Shown here one piece after another: positions 6,322 to 13,273 of a stretch of 25,970 bases of DNA (position 1 is the first letter of the stretch; each line of letters opens with the position of its first letter). The stretch covers positions 1-25,970 of the forward strand of contig JAZQHO010000158.1 of the NCBI GenBank assembly GCA_045540635.1, written 5' to 3'. Under the pieces are notes generated by a model. The model was not told the origin of the DNA. It searched no databases and saw only the letters and a list, made by a program, of their open reading frames with translations. The translations under genes and the position numbers were made by a program. The stretch is from Limiplasma sp045540635 (GTDB lineage: Bacteria; Bacillota; Clostridia; Christensenellales; Aristaeellaceae).

Positions 6322-9300
6322 ATGAAAATATTCATCAGCTACGGTCACAACGATCACGTTGCCCTTGTGGATGCGCTCTACGATGCTCTGCTCCGGGACG
6401 GACACCAGCCCTGGAAGGACGACCGCTACGAAGGCAGCAGCGGTATTCCCGCCGGGGAGGATTTTACCGCCGTTATCTACGATGCCATCCGGGACAGCGA
6501 TTTTGTGATCGCCTTTGCCACAGCGGCTACCATGCGCAGCCGATATTGTTGCGATGAGCGGCAGTATGCCTACAATGTCAAAGGCAGCCACTTCATCCAG
6601 CTGCGGCTGGACGGGGTGGAGATCCGGCTGGGCAACGCCGGCAGCTATATCGATATGGATGCGGTGGAGCAAGCGGGCGGCATCAACCGACAGCTGTTCG
6701 AGAGCCGTTTGCAGGCGCTGTATGCCGCCTTCCGGGAGCCGGCCAGTCTGCTGAGCCCCAGTGCAAAGTTTGAGCGCTATCTGAAGATCCGCGGTGCGCT
6801 GCAATACGATGAGTTTATCGCCATGCCGGAGCATGACGATTTCGTGGGGCGCGAGTGGCTGCGGGAACAGTGCAAGCGCTGGGCGATGGATGATACCATC
6901 CCCTGCCGCCTGTTTGTGATCCTTGGCGAAGCAGGCACGGGCAAAACGGCTTTTGTGCGCCATCTGGCAGAGGATAAGGATCTGGTGCGTTCGGTGCATG
7001 TGTGCGTGTTCGATCGCCCCAAGACCCGCAATGTAAAGGATACACTCAAAAATCTGGCCTATACCCTCACCCTTACCAACAAAACCTACAGCGACTACCT
7101 GCGCAACCGCAATTTTGACCGTATGGAGGAGATGGACTACGACGGTCTGTTCGAATTTCTCTTTGTGGAGCCGCTGAAAAACGAGCAGCAGAAATACCTG
7201 CTCATCATTGACGGGTTGGACGAGCTGGAGGAAAACACCGGCCTCAACCCGCTCATCAAGGTGCTGCGGCAGTACGCCCGGGTCATCAATCCCAACATCT
7301 CCATACTTGTCACCGGCAGGCCGGAGGAAAGCATCATCAGCAAACTCCGCACGGTGCACTCCTCCGCTGCCGGGCAGAGCGTACTTCTGGGCAAGGACAA
7401 CGGTCGGGAGGATCTGAATACCTTTATCCGCAAAAATCTGGAGGAGCTGGATTGCTACAGCGAGGCTTTGCAGCAAAAGATCTTTGAGGCATGCGATGGC
7501 AATTTTGAATACCTGACCCTGCTTTTCAGAGAGGCTGCGGAGGAAGGGCTCCGGCTTTCCGGCGAAACAGCATTGCCCCGCGGTCTGCAGGATCGCTATA
7601 CCCAGTATCTGGACAGGAGGATGGAGAAAAACGGGCAGGAGGAGGAGCTTACCCGGGAGCAGCACGATCTGCTCTCCGTGCTCAGCGTGGCCTACGAGCC
7701 CATTCCCCGGTCGCTGCTGGCAGCGATCACCGATTGCGATGATTACGATGTAAACCGGGAGCTGAAGGTGTTCGGCTCCCTGATCCGGCGGGTGCCCATG
7801 CCGGAGGATGACCGGCTCATTTCGTTCTTCTCCAAAGGTTTTCGGGATTATCTGCTCTCCGGCGAGTATGAGCAGTACAGCGTGAGCGCCAGACAGGGCA
7901 CCCGTGCCTTTGCACGGTATCTGATGCAGAACTACCGCACCGATGCTGCGCTTATGCAGAATGCCTATATGGACAAGCATGGTTTTACCCACCTTCTGGT
8001 GCATATGCGCAGGGAAAGGGCTGCGGTGCAGCAGTACCTTGACCATATGAAGCAGCAGAACATGGCCGCGACCGTCGCCCGGCTGGCCACTGCCCTGTGC
8101 TCCGGCGAAAGGGATGCGCTGGAAGCCTTTTTCAGCGAGGAGACCCCCGGTGCGGATGAGCGGCTGGTCATCAACCGGCTCAAGAATATCCGTGCCATGC
8201 AGGTGCTCAGCGCAGCGATCGGGCTCTTCCGCAAAAAGGGCTTCACTGCCAAGGCCTGCACCCTTGAGGCCGATGTGCTGCGTATGTCGCCCACGCCGGA
8301 AACGCTGAAACAGGCCAAGGAACTGTACCATCAGGCAAGGGAACTCTACCAGCGGGAGATGGAGGTGGCTCCTTGCTACGAGACTCGTTTTGCGCTGGGG
8401 CTGGTGTACGAGCGGCTGGGCAACATGGCCAAAGCGCTGGATACCCCGCAGGGCTGGGAGGAAGCCGCCGAATGGTACCAGAAGCTGCTCCGGATCGATG
8501 AGGAGAATTTCCGGGAGGATCAGGGCTACGAATGCTGCCGTGCGCTGGGCATCACCTACGGTCGCATGGGCGACCTGGCCAAAGCCAAGGGCACCCCGGA
8601 GGCGCTGGCAGAGGCTGAGGAGTGGTACCGGAAAAAGCTGATGCAGGATGAGGAGAACCATCGCAAGTATCCGGGATATGATACCCGGCGTGCCTTGGGC
8701 ATCTCCTGCAACATGCTGGCTTTGTTGGCCAAGGAGAGGGAGACGCAGGAGGGGCGCAGGCAGGCGCTGGAGTACTACCTGCGCAGGCTGGCGCTGGATG
8801 AGGAGAACTACCGGGAGACCCCCTGCTACGACAGCCGGAACGCCCTCAGCAACGCATGCGATTATCTGGGCTCGCTGGCAACCGAAGAGGATACCCCGCA
8901 GAGCCGTGTGGAAGCGGAGCAGTGGTTCCGCCGCAGCCTTGCACTGGATGAGGAAAACTACCGGCAGATGCCCTGCTACGATACCCGCAACGCTCTCAGC
9001 ATCACCTATGACCGCCTTGGCAAGCTGGCAAAGACCAAGGGCGGCGATGCCGGGCTGCAGGAGGCGGAGGAGTGGTACCGCAAGAGCTATGCGCTGGATG
9101 AGGAGAACTATCGGGAGAATCCCTGCGGCAAGAGCCGCCGCAACCTGAGCATTACCTCCTGCACCCTGGGCGATCTTGCCCAGGAGCGCCGCACCGCCGA
9201 TGGGCTGCGGGAGGCGGAGGAATGGTTCCGCCGCTGCCTTGCGCTGGACGAGGAGACCTACCGGGAAAACCCGGTTTCCAGAAGCCGGCGGGATCTGGCG

Positions 9301-10137
9301 GTGGTGTACGAGCGGCTGGGTGATATTGCCGAAAGACGGGAAAAAATCGAGGAGGCTCTGGACTGGTATCAAAAGGGCATCGCCATACACCGGGAGAACG
9401 TTGAGGAGAATCCTGCCCCGGGCAACCGGCGTTCGCTGGGCATTGCGCTGGAGATCATGGGTGTTTTGCTGGCGGGGCTGGCAAAGAAGGAACCCCGGCG
9501 GCTGCCGGAGGCGGAAAGCCTGTTCCGGGAGGCTATGGAACTGTATCAGGCGCTGGTGGAGAGCGATCCCAGCCTGCGCAACCGGAGCAATCTGGCCAAT
9601 ATATACGACCGCCTCGGCGATGCCGCCAAATCGAAGAACACCCCGGAGGGGCTTGCGCAGGCAGAGGAATGGTACCGCAGGAAGCTGGCTATCTGCGAGG
9701 AATGTTATCGGGAAAGCCCCACCTCCCGCACCCGCCGCTCCCTGAGCCTTACCTTCTTCCAACTGGGCGAACTGTACCGCATGCAGGGCAGCGAGGAGGC
9801 CATGGAGTGGTACCGGCGGGAGCTGGATCTGGACCTGCTGACCTATGAGGAAGCGCCGGGCTACGAGAGCCGCAGGGATCTGGGCATTACCATGAGCCGG
9901 CTCGGCGACATGCTGAGGGAGACCGGCACCCCGCAGGCGCTGGAAGGCGCAAGGGAATGGTTCCTCAAGAAGCTGCCGCTGGACGAGGAGAACTACCGTC
10001 TTGCGCCCTGCGACCAGACCAAGAGCGATCTGACCTTCACTTTTGTGCGTCTGTACCAGATCGCCAAAGCGAAGCAGTCGCCGGAGGGCGAAGCGGAGGC
10101 CGCGCAGTGGGCTGCCAGATACAACAAACTGGATTGA
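6322..10137 (+). CDS. TIR-NACHT-TPR protein, NLR-like putative antiphage sensor
   Basis: A 1271-residue STAND-type NTPase in three parts. (1) Residues 1-140 form a TIR domain: MKIFISYGH at the start, a central strand DSDFVIAFATAAT, and SRYCCDE, placing a glutamate (E79) where NAD-cleaving TIRs have the catalytic one. (2) Residues about 172-520 form a NACHT/AAA module: FVGRE, Walker A GEAGTGKT (202-209), Walker B LLIIDGLDEL (293-302), TGRPE (331-335), then a winged-helix-like segment ending SFFSKGFRDYL. (3) Residues 676-1271 hold twelve TPR-like repeats of about 50 residues. By family knowledge, repeats sense a ligand, NACHT oligomerises with ATP, and TIR then degrades NAD+ or makes a signal. 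Antiphage activity is inference. The gene stands alone, with its own promoter and terminator; composition matches the host, unlike the divergent HD gene. Confidence 0.93.
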   Translation: MKIFISYGHNDHVALVDALYDALLRDGHQPWKDDRYEGSSGIPAGEDFTAVIYDAIRDSDFVIAFATAATMRSRYCCDERQYAYNVKGSHFIQLRLDGVEIRLGNAGSYIDMDAVEQAGGINRQLFESRLQALYAAFREPASLLSPSAKFERYLKIRGALQYDEFIAMPEHDDFVGREWLREQCKRWAMDDTIPCRLFVILGEAGTGKTAFVRHLAEDKDLVRSVHVCVFDRPKTRNVKDTLKNLAYTLTLTNKTYSDYLRNRNFDRMEEMDYDGLFEFLFVEPLKNEQQKYLLIIDGLDELEENTGLNPLIKVLRQYARVINPNISILVTGRPEESIISKLRTVHSSAAGQSVLLGKDNGREDLNTFIRKNLEELDCYSEALQQKIFEACDGNFEYLTLLFREAAEEGLRLSGETALPRGLQDRYTQYLDRRMEKNGQEEELTREQHDLLSVLSVAYEPIPRSLLAAITDCDDYDVNRELKVFGSLIRRVPMPEDDRLISFFSKGFRDYLLSGEYEQYSVSARQGTRAFARYLMQNYRTDAALMQNAYMDKHGFTHLLVHMRRERAAVQQYLDHMKQQNMAATVARLATALCSGERDALEAFFSEETPGADERLVINRLKNIRAMQVLSAAIGLFRKKGFTAKACTLEADVLRMSPTPETLKQAKELYHQARELYQREMEVAPCYETRFALGLVYERLGNMAKALDTPQGWEEAAEWYQKLLRIDEENFREDQGYECCRALGITYGRMGDLAKAKGTPEALAEAEEWYRKKLMQDEENHRKYPGYDTRRALGISCNMLALLAKERETQEGRRQALEYYLRRLALDEENYRETPCYDSRNALSNACDYLGSLATEEDTPQSRVEAEQWFRRSLALDEENYRQMPCYDTRNALSITYDRLGKLAKTKGGDAGLQEAEEWYRKSYALDEENYRENPCGKSRRNLSITSCTLGDLAQERRTADGLREAEEWFRRCLALDEETYRENPVSRSRRDLAVVYERLGDIAERREKIEEALDWYQKGIAIHRENVEENPAPGNRRSLGIALEIMGVLLAGLAKKEPRRLPEAESLFREAMELYQALVESDPSLRNRSNLANIYDRLGDAAKSKNTPEGLAQAEEWYRRKLAICEECYRESPTSRTRRSLSLTFFQLGELYRMQGSEEAMEWYRRELDLDLLTYEEAPGYESRRDLGITMSRLGDMLRETGTPQALEGAREWFLKKLPLDEENYRLAPCDQTKSDLTFTFVRLYQIAKAKQSPEGEAEAAQWAARYNKLD
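8347..10134 (+). repeat. Twelve tandem 50-residue TPR-like repeats
   Basis: Units begin at residues 676, 726, 776, 826, 876, 926, 976, 1023, 1075, 1125, 1171 and 1221. The first six are exactly 50 residues (150 bp) apart. The unit pattern is DEENYRENPCYDSR, then a helix of the type ALSITYDRLGDLAK, a short loop (KGTPEG), and a helix of the type AEEWYRRSLAL. This looks like a TPR pair with a long ordered insertion. The similarity among units 2 to 6 suggests fairly recent duplication; the last five are more diverged and vary in length (46-52 residues). Confidence 0.9.
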
Positions 10138-10165
10138 CAGCTGTATATTTTTACCCGGAACGGGC

Positions 10166-10211
10166 AAACCTTCCTGACGAGGGAGCAAACACCTTGTCAG
10201 GAGGGTTTTTT
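10166..10211 (+). terminator. Terminator of the TIR-NACHT gene, overlapping the sleB SD
   Basis: A 13-bp stem (10166-10178/10196-10208, one G-U pair) is followed by T at 10206-10211. The 3' arm contains AGGAGG (10199-10204), the only SD for sleB, whose ATG is at 10213. The same hairpin can thus both stop transcription from the TIR gene and hide the sleB ribosome-binding site in any read-through transcript. Confidence 0.85.
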
Positions 10212-10212
10212 C

Positions 10213-10893
10213 ATGTTGTCTAAACTCAAGGATGGTATGTTCTGGCTGCAGCTGCTGTGTGCGCTGGTCACGCTTACGCTGTTTGTTCTTTTTGTGCGGG
10301 CGGATGCCGCCGAGCTGGGCTGGGGCAGCCGGGGCGAACAGGTAAAGCAGATACAGCAGAAGCTGCGCCAGTACGGCTACATGACCGCCGCTGCCGATGG
10401 GGTATTCGGTAAGGATACCTATGATGCGGTGGTCTGGTTTCAGAAAAAGAATGGCCTGAAGGTGGACGGCATTGTGGGCAAAAGCACGGCTGCCGCACTG
10501 GGGCTCAGCCTCAGCGGCAGTGTGGCAGCAGCAGGCTATAACGAAAGCGAGACTTATATGCTGGCACGGCTGGTGCATGGCGAAGCACGGGGCGAGCCCT
10601 ATGTGGGCAAGGTGGCGGTGGCTGCCGTGGTGCTGAACAGGGTCAAGAGCCCGCTGTTTCCCAACACCATCAGCGGCGTCATCTTTCAGGCGGGGGCTTT
10701 TGATGCGGTCAGCGACGGGCAGTACAACCTGACCCCCGATGCGGACAGCATCCGCGCTGCCAAAGATGCCCTCGGCGGCTGGGATCCCAGCGGCGGCTGC
10801 CTGTATTACTACAACCCGGTCACGGCTACCAATGAGTGGATCTGGACCCGCACCGTGCAGCTGAGCATCGGCAAGCATCATTTTGCAATCTGA
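10213..10893 (+). CDS. sleB: Spore cortex-lytic enzyme SleB-like cell wall hydrolase
   Basis: This 226-residue exported protein has a hydrophobic N-terminal signal or anchor (about residues 9-28). A PG_binding_1 domain follows (about 36-97: GSRGEQVKQIQQKL, DGVFGKDTYDAVVWFQ, DGIVGKST). The C-terminal hydrolase_2/SleB domain (about 112-226) contains the catalytic-glutamate segment VHGEARGEP (E124). SleB cleaves spore cortex peptidoglycan at muramic-delta-lactam residues during germination, acting as a lytic transglycosylase. The next gene encodes its partner YpeB, with the SD overlapping the sleB stop, which supports a two-gene operon and sleB rather than the mother-cell paralogue cwlJ. The start is set by AGGAGG at 10199-10204, 8 nt before the ATG and inside the preceding terminator. 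No obvious sigma-F/G promoter was seen. Confidence 0.9.
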   Translation: MLSKLKDGMFWLQLLCALVTLTLFVLFVRADAAELGWGSRGEQVKQIQQKLRQYGYMTAAADGVFGKDTYDAVVWFQKKNGLKVDGIVGKSTAAALGLSLSGSVAAAGYNESETYMLARLVHGEARGEPYVGKVAVAAVVLNRVKSPLFPNTISGVIFQAGAFDAVSDGQYNLTPDADSIRAAKDALGGWDPSGGCLYYYNPVTATNEWIWTRTVQLSIGKHHFAI

Positions 10894-10903
10894 GGAGGCC
10901 GGT

Positions 10904-12241
10904 ATGAGCAGAAAAAGCAGTTGGATCCTTGTGGGAGGGCTGTGCCTGTGCCTTGTGGCGGCGCTGGCCTTCGGTGTGCGGCAGGGGGCGGAGGCGGACC
11001 GTATTGCACGGCAGCTGGAGAGCGGCTATGCCCGCCGCCTGATGGAGTCGCAGGAGCATCTGCAGGCCATCGGGGTCAAGCTGAGCAAGTCGCCGCTGGC
11101 GGGGGATGTGCGCTTGCAGGTGCAGCTGCTGGCGGAGGTGAGCCGTCAGGCGGATGGAGTGGTCAGCGGTCTGTCGGCGCTGCCGCTGAGCCATGCTGCC
11201 ATGAGCGATACCATCAAGTTTTGCAATCAGCTTTCGGAGTATGCGCTCCGGCAGGCATTGCTGGCGGCCTCCGGGCAGCCCTTGAGCGAGGCGGTGCTGG
11301 AACGGCTCGCCGCCCTCAGGGATCAGTGCGCGCAGCTGCGGGGACAGCTGGCGGTGGCGCAGCAGAGCATGCTTGCGCAAAGCCTGAAGCTGGCAGCGGA
11401 TGGCAGCGTGTTCTATGCCCCGGCAGACCAGGAGACCCGCCCGCTGGAGGCAGTGGGGGATCGGGATCACGGGATGGATTATCCCACCATGGTGTATGAT
11501 GGGGCTTTCTCCGATGCTACCCATTTCGGCACGCCCAAGGCGCTGGGAGAGGAGGAGATCACCCCGGAGCAGGCGCTGACCATCGCCCGGGATTTTGTGG
11601 GGGCAGAGCGTGTCAGCGCTGCCATGCCTGCCGGGGAGACCGCCGGACAGATGGCAGGCTACAGCGTTACCCTTACCCTGAAGGATGGCACTGTGCTCAA
11701 CGCAGAGGTGACACGGCAGGGCGGAAAAATGCTGTGGCTGATGCCGGAGCATGCCTCCTTTGCGCCCAAGCACACGGTGGAGGAGTGCACGCAGGCTGCC
11801 GCAGCCTTTCTGCAAAGCAGAGGGTACGATCCGCTGGAGTCGAACCATGTGCGGGTATACGATGGGCTGTGCGTTATCAATTTCGTAGCCGTGCAGGACG
11901 GGGTGCTGCTCTACCCGGATCTGGTCAAGATCCAGCTTCGGATGGATACCGCTGAGGTGGTGGGGCTGGAGAGCAACAACTATCTGATCAACCATACCCG
12001 GCGGGAGGGGCTGCAGCCGGTGTACAGCCGCATGCAGGTGCTCCGGCAGGTATCGCCCCTGCTGGCAGCCGCCGATGCCCGCCTGTGCCTCATCCCTCAT
12101 CTGGGCATGGAAAAGCTTTGCTACGAGGTATCCGGCACCTATGGCGAAGAGGAATATCGGATCTATGTGGATGCGATCACCGGCGAAGAGGTGGAGATCC
12201 TTATGATGGTGCAGGATGCGGAGGGTGTGCTGAGCGTGTAG
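10904..12241 (+). CDS. ypeB: Germination protein YpeB
   Basis: YpeB (445 residues) is the partner required to place and protect SleB in the spore. It has an N-terminal membrane segment (about residues 6-24), a helical YpeB domain (about 25-170), and a C-terminal half with PepSY-type modules (stretches EITPEQALTIARDFVG, TVEECTQAAAAFLQSRGYDP and GTYGEEEYRIYVDAITGEEVEI). I chose ATG 10904 because AGGAGG sits at 10893-10898, overlapping the sleB stop, and MSRKSSW then leads straight into the membrane segment. A TTG seven codons upstream lacks such support. The sleB-ypeB order is the classic one. The pair implies a sporulating organism or one that lost sporulation recently. Few aromatic residues precede the PepSY region; no key feature looks missing. 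Confidence 0.9.
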   Translation: MSRKSSWILVGGLCLCLVAALAFGVRQGAEADRIARQLESGYARRLMESQEHLQAIGVKLSKSPLAGDVRLQVQLLAEVSRQADGVVSGLSALPLSHAAMSDTIKFCNQLSEYALRQALLAASGQPLSEAVLERLAALRDQCAQLRGQLAVAQQSMLAQSLKLAADGSVFYAPADQETRPLEAVGDRDHGMDYPTMVYDGAFSDATHFGTPKALGEEEITPEQALTIARDFVGAERVSAAMPAGETAGQMAGYSVTLTLKDGTVLNAEVTRQGGKMLWLMPEHASFAPKHTVEECTQAAAAFLQSRGYDPLESNHVRVYDGLCVINFVAVQDGVLLYPDLVKIQLRMDTAEVVGLESNNYLINHTRREGLQPVYSRMQVLRQVSPLLAAADARLCLIPHLGMEKLCYEVSGTYGEEEYRIYVDAITGEEVEILMMVQDAEGVLSV

Positions 12242-12300
12242 CACTGCCCTTAAAACGGTTCTTCCGGCTTGGGTAAGACATGCCACACTCTGTATCGCCC

Positions 12301-12361
12301 GTCTGCGCAGGCGTCCTCTTTGCAGAGGGAGCTGTCAGGCGCGGTCTGACTGAGGGTGCCG
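12301..12361. repeat. REP-like intergenic hairpin pair after ypeB
   Basis: Two short hairpins (CCTCT/AGAGG at 12315-12319/12324-12328, and GTCAG/CTGAC at 12334-12338/12346-12350) sit in a stretch reading GAGGGAGCTGTCAG...TGACTGAG. I recognise this pattern as a dispersed intergenic repeat common in gut Clostridia (agagggagctgtcag...gactgag). This copy is diverged. With 12242-12300, where I see nothing, it fills the gap before the hsp20 terminator. Confidence 0.5.
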
Positions 12362-12387
12362 CCCCAAGCCGAGCTGCCTGCTATAAT

Positions 12388-12428
12388 AAAAAATCGGCCC
12401 CCGCTGCACATAATCGCAGCGGGGGCCG
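12388..12428 (-). terminator. Strong terminator of hsp20
   Basis: A 13-bp perfect GC stem (12395-12407/12416-12428) with an 8-nt loop. On the minus strand the stem is followed by six T (12388-12393 read as A on +), 33 bp past the hsp20 stop codon. A small second dyad (12429-12434/12439-12444) followed by ATTCTTTT on + could weakly stop transcripts from ypeB. Confidence 0.9.
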
Positions 12429-12460
12429 AACCGGCTAACCGGTTATTCTTTTCTCCGTGT

Positions 12461-12898
12461 TTACTCCGTCAGCGCGGCGGGGGCTTCGCCACCGATGGCG
12501 ATCTGCCGGGGAGCGGGCTTCTCGGCGGGCTGCTCCTTGGGCAGTACCACCTTCAGCACACCATCCACATAATCGGCGGTGATGGCGGCGGTATCGATGC
12601 CTTCCAGCTCGAAGCTGCGCTCCATGCGGTGGGTGGGACGGGGCTTTTCCTCACCCTCGGGCTTGTGCCACTGGGGGGCGGGGCGCTGGGCGGTGATGGT
12701 GATCACGTTGCCGTCAACGCTCAGACCGATGTTCTCGCGGCCTACACCGGGCAGATCACTCTCCAGCAGGTAGGCGGCATCCGTCTCGTGGATGCGCATC
12801 CGCATGCCCGGATGCTGGGGACGGCGGTTGGGTTCACCGAAGAAGTCGCGGAAAAAAGGATCGTTGAACATGGGGGCAAAGGGCTTGGCATACATCAT
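12461..12898 (-). CDS. hsp20: Small heat shock protein, Hsp20/alpha-crystallin family
   Basis: An ATP-independent holdase (145 residues from the chosen start) that binds unfolding proteins in large oligomers. The N-terminal segment is rich in F, P and M (KPFAPMFNDPFFRDFFGEP). The alpha-crystallin domain (about residues 35-130) shows the usual blocks MRMRIHETDAAYLLESDLPG, NVITITAQ, RMERSFELEG and YVDGVLKVVLPK. The tail has IAI, the I-x-I motif that docks on a neighbour subunit. I chose ATG 12898 because AGGAGG (12908-12913) is 9 nt upstream; the ATG at 12907 directly abuts the SD and is unlikely, and 12895 is also possible. Two CtsR operators and a promoter lie upstream, so it should be heat-induced. 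Confidence 0.93.
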   Translation of the reverse strand: MMYAKPFAPMFNDPFFRDFFGEPNRRPQHPGMRMRIHETDAAYLLESDLPGVGRENIGLSVDGNVITITAQRPAPQWHKPEGEEKPRPTHRMERSFELEGIDTAAITADYVDGVLKVVLPKEQPAEKPAPRQIAIGGEAPAALTE

Positions 12899-12988
12899 AC
12901 TGTACATCCTCCTTCAATATGGATCGTTCAGAGTGGTTCTAGGTGGCTGCTGCGCCCTGCGGGAGGCTGTTCCCTTCGGCGCATGTAT

Positions 12989-13017
12989 AGGATAACACGA
13001 AGGTCAAAGATAGTCAA
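12989..13017 (-). promoter_or_regulatory. Promoter of hsp20, -35 overlapping a CtsR box
   Basis: Read on the minus strand: TTGACT (13012-13017), a 17-bp spacer and TATCCT (12989-12994). The -35 hexamer is part of the CtsR half-site at 13012-13018, so bound CtsR would exclude RNA polymerase. The predicted leader is about 85 nt. Confidence 0.7.
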
Positions 13018-13018
13018 A
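13002..13018 (-). promoter_or_regulatory. CtsR operator 1
   Basis: GGTCAAA (13002-13008), three bases, AGTCAAA (13012-13018) match the CtsR direct-repeat consensus (A/G)GTCAAA-NAN-(A/G)GTCAAA without a mismatch in the heptamers. It covers the hsp20 -35 element. Confidence 0.88.
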
Positions 13019-13038
13019 AATCTATATTAATGCATTAA

Positions 13039-13055
13039 AGTCAAAGAAGGTCAAA
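13039..13055 (-). promoter_or_regulatory. CtsR operator 2
   Basis: AGTCAAA (13039-13045), GAA, GGTCAAA (13049-13055) is a second perfect CtsR direct repeat. It starts 37 bp from the first, which puts both operators on roughly the same face of the helix. It lies upstream of the hsp20 -35. The rest of the 12914-13273 gap holds an A/T-rich tract (about 13095-13125) and the secD promoter. Confidence 0.88.
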
Positions 13056-13172
13056 CATATCCGGAAAATCGTTGCGTTTCTTCGATTTTTGCATAAAAAC
13101 AAAAAAATACTCTTTTTTTTACCCGTTTTTGTTTCTGCTGGCGAACGGGGAGCGTACGGGTGCTGCCCTTGC

Positions 13173-13201
13173 TTGACGATGCACCCCCACAACGGTATAA
13201 T
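13173..13201 (+). promoter_or_regulatory. Strong promoter of secDF
   Basis: TTGACG (13173-13178), a 17-bp spacer and a perfect TATAAT (13196-13201) predict a start near 13208 and a leader of about 66 nt before the secD ATG. The A/T-rich tract upstream could act as an UP element. Confidence 0.85.
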
Positions 13202-13273
13202 AACTTTATATGTCTGTCTGGCTTCTTTTCCGGCAGCATATCAACCCCAAAACGGAAGGAAGGGTCGTTCCCG

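Noticed and set aside
6124..10881. Open frame of 1585 codons on the minus strand, antisense to the TIR-NACHT gene and sleB
   Set aside because: It mirrors the sense frames, where GC-rich codon use avoids the triplets that would read as stops. It crosses two genes, has low-complexity Pro/Leu/Gln/His-rich content and has no SD or family match.
13095..13125. A/T tracts between hsp20 and secD as a terminator
   Set aside because: The A-run and T-run can pair, but there is no GC stem and no gene ending there on either strand. They fit better as curved or UP-type DNA before the secD promoter.
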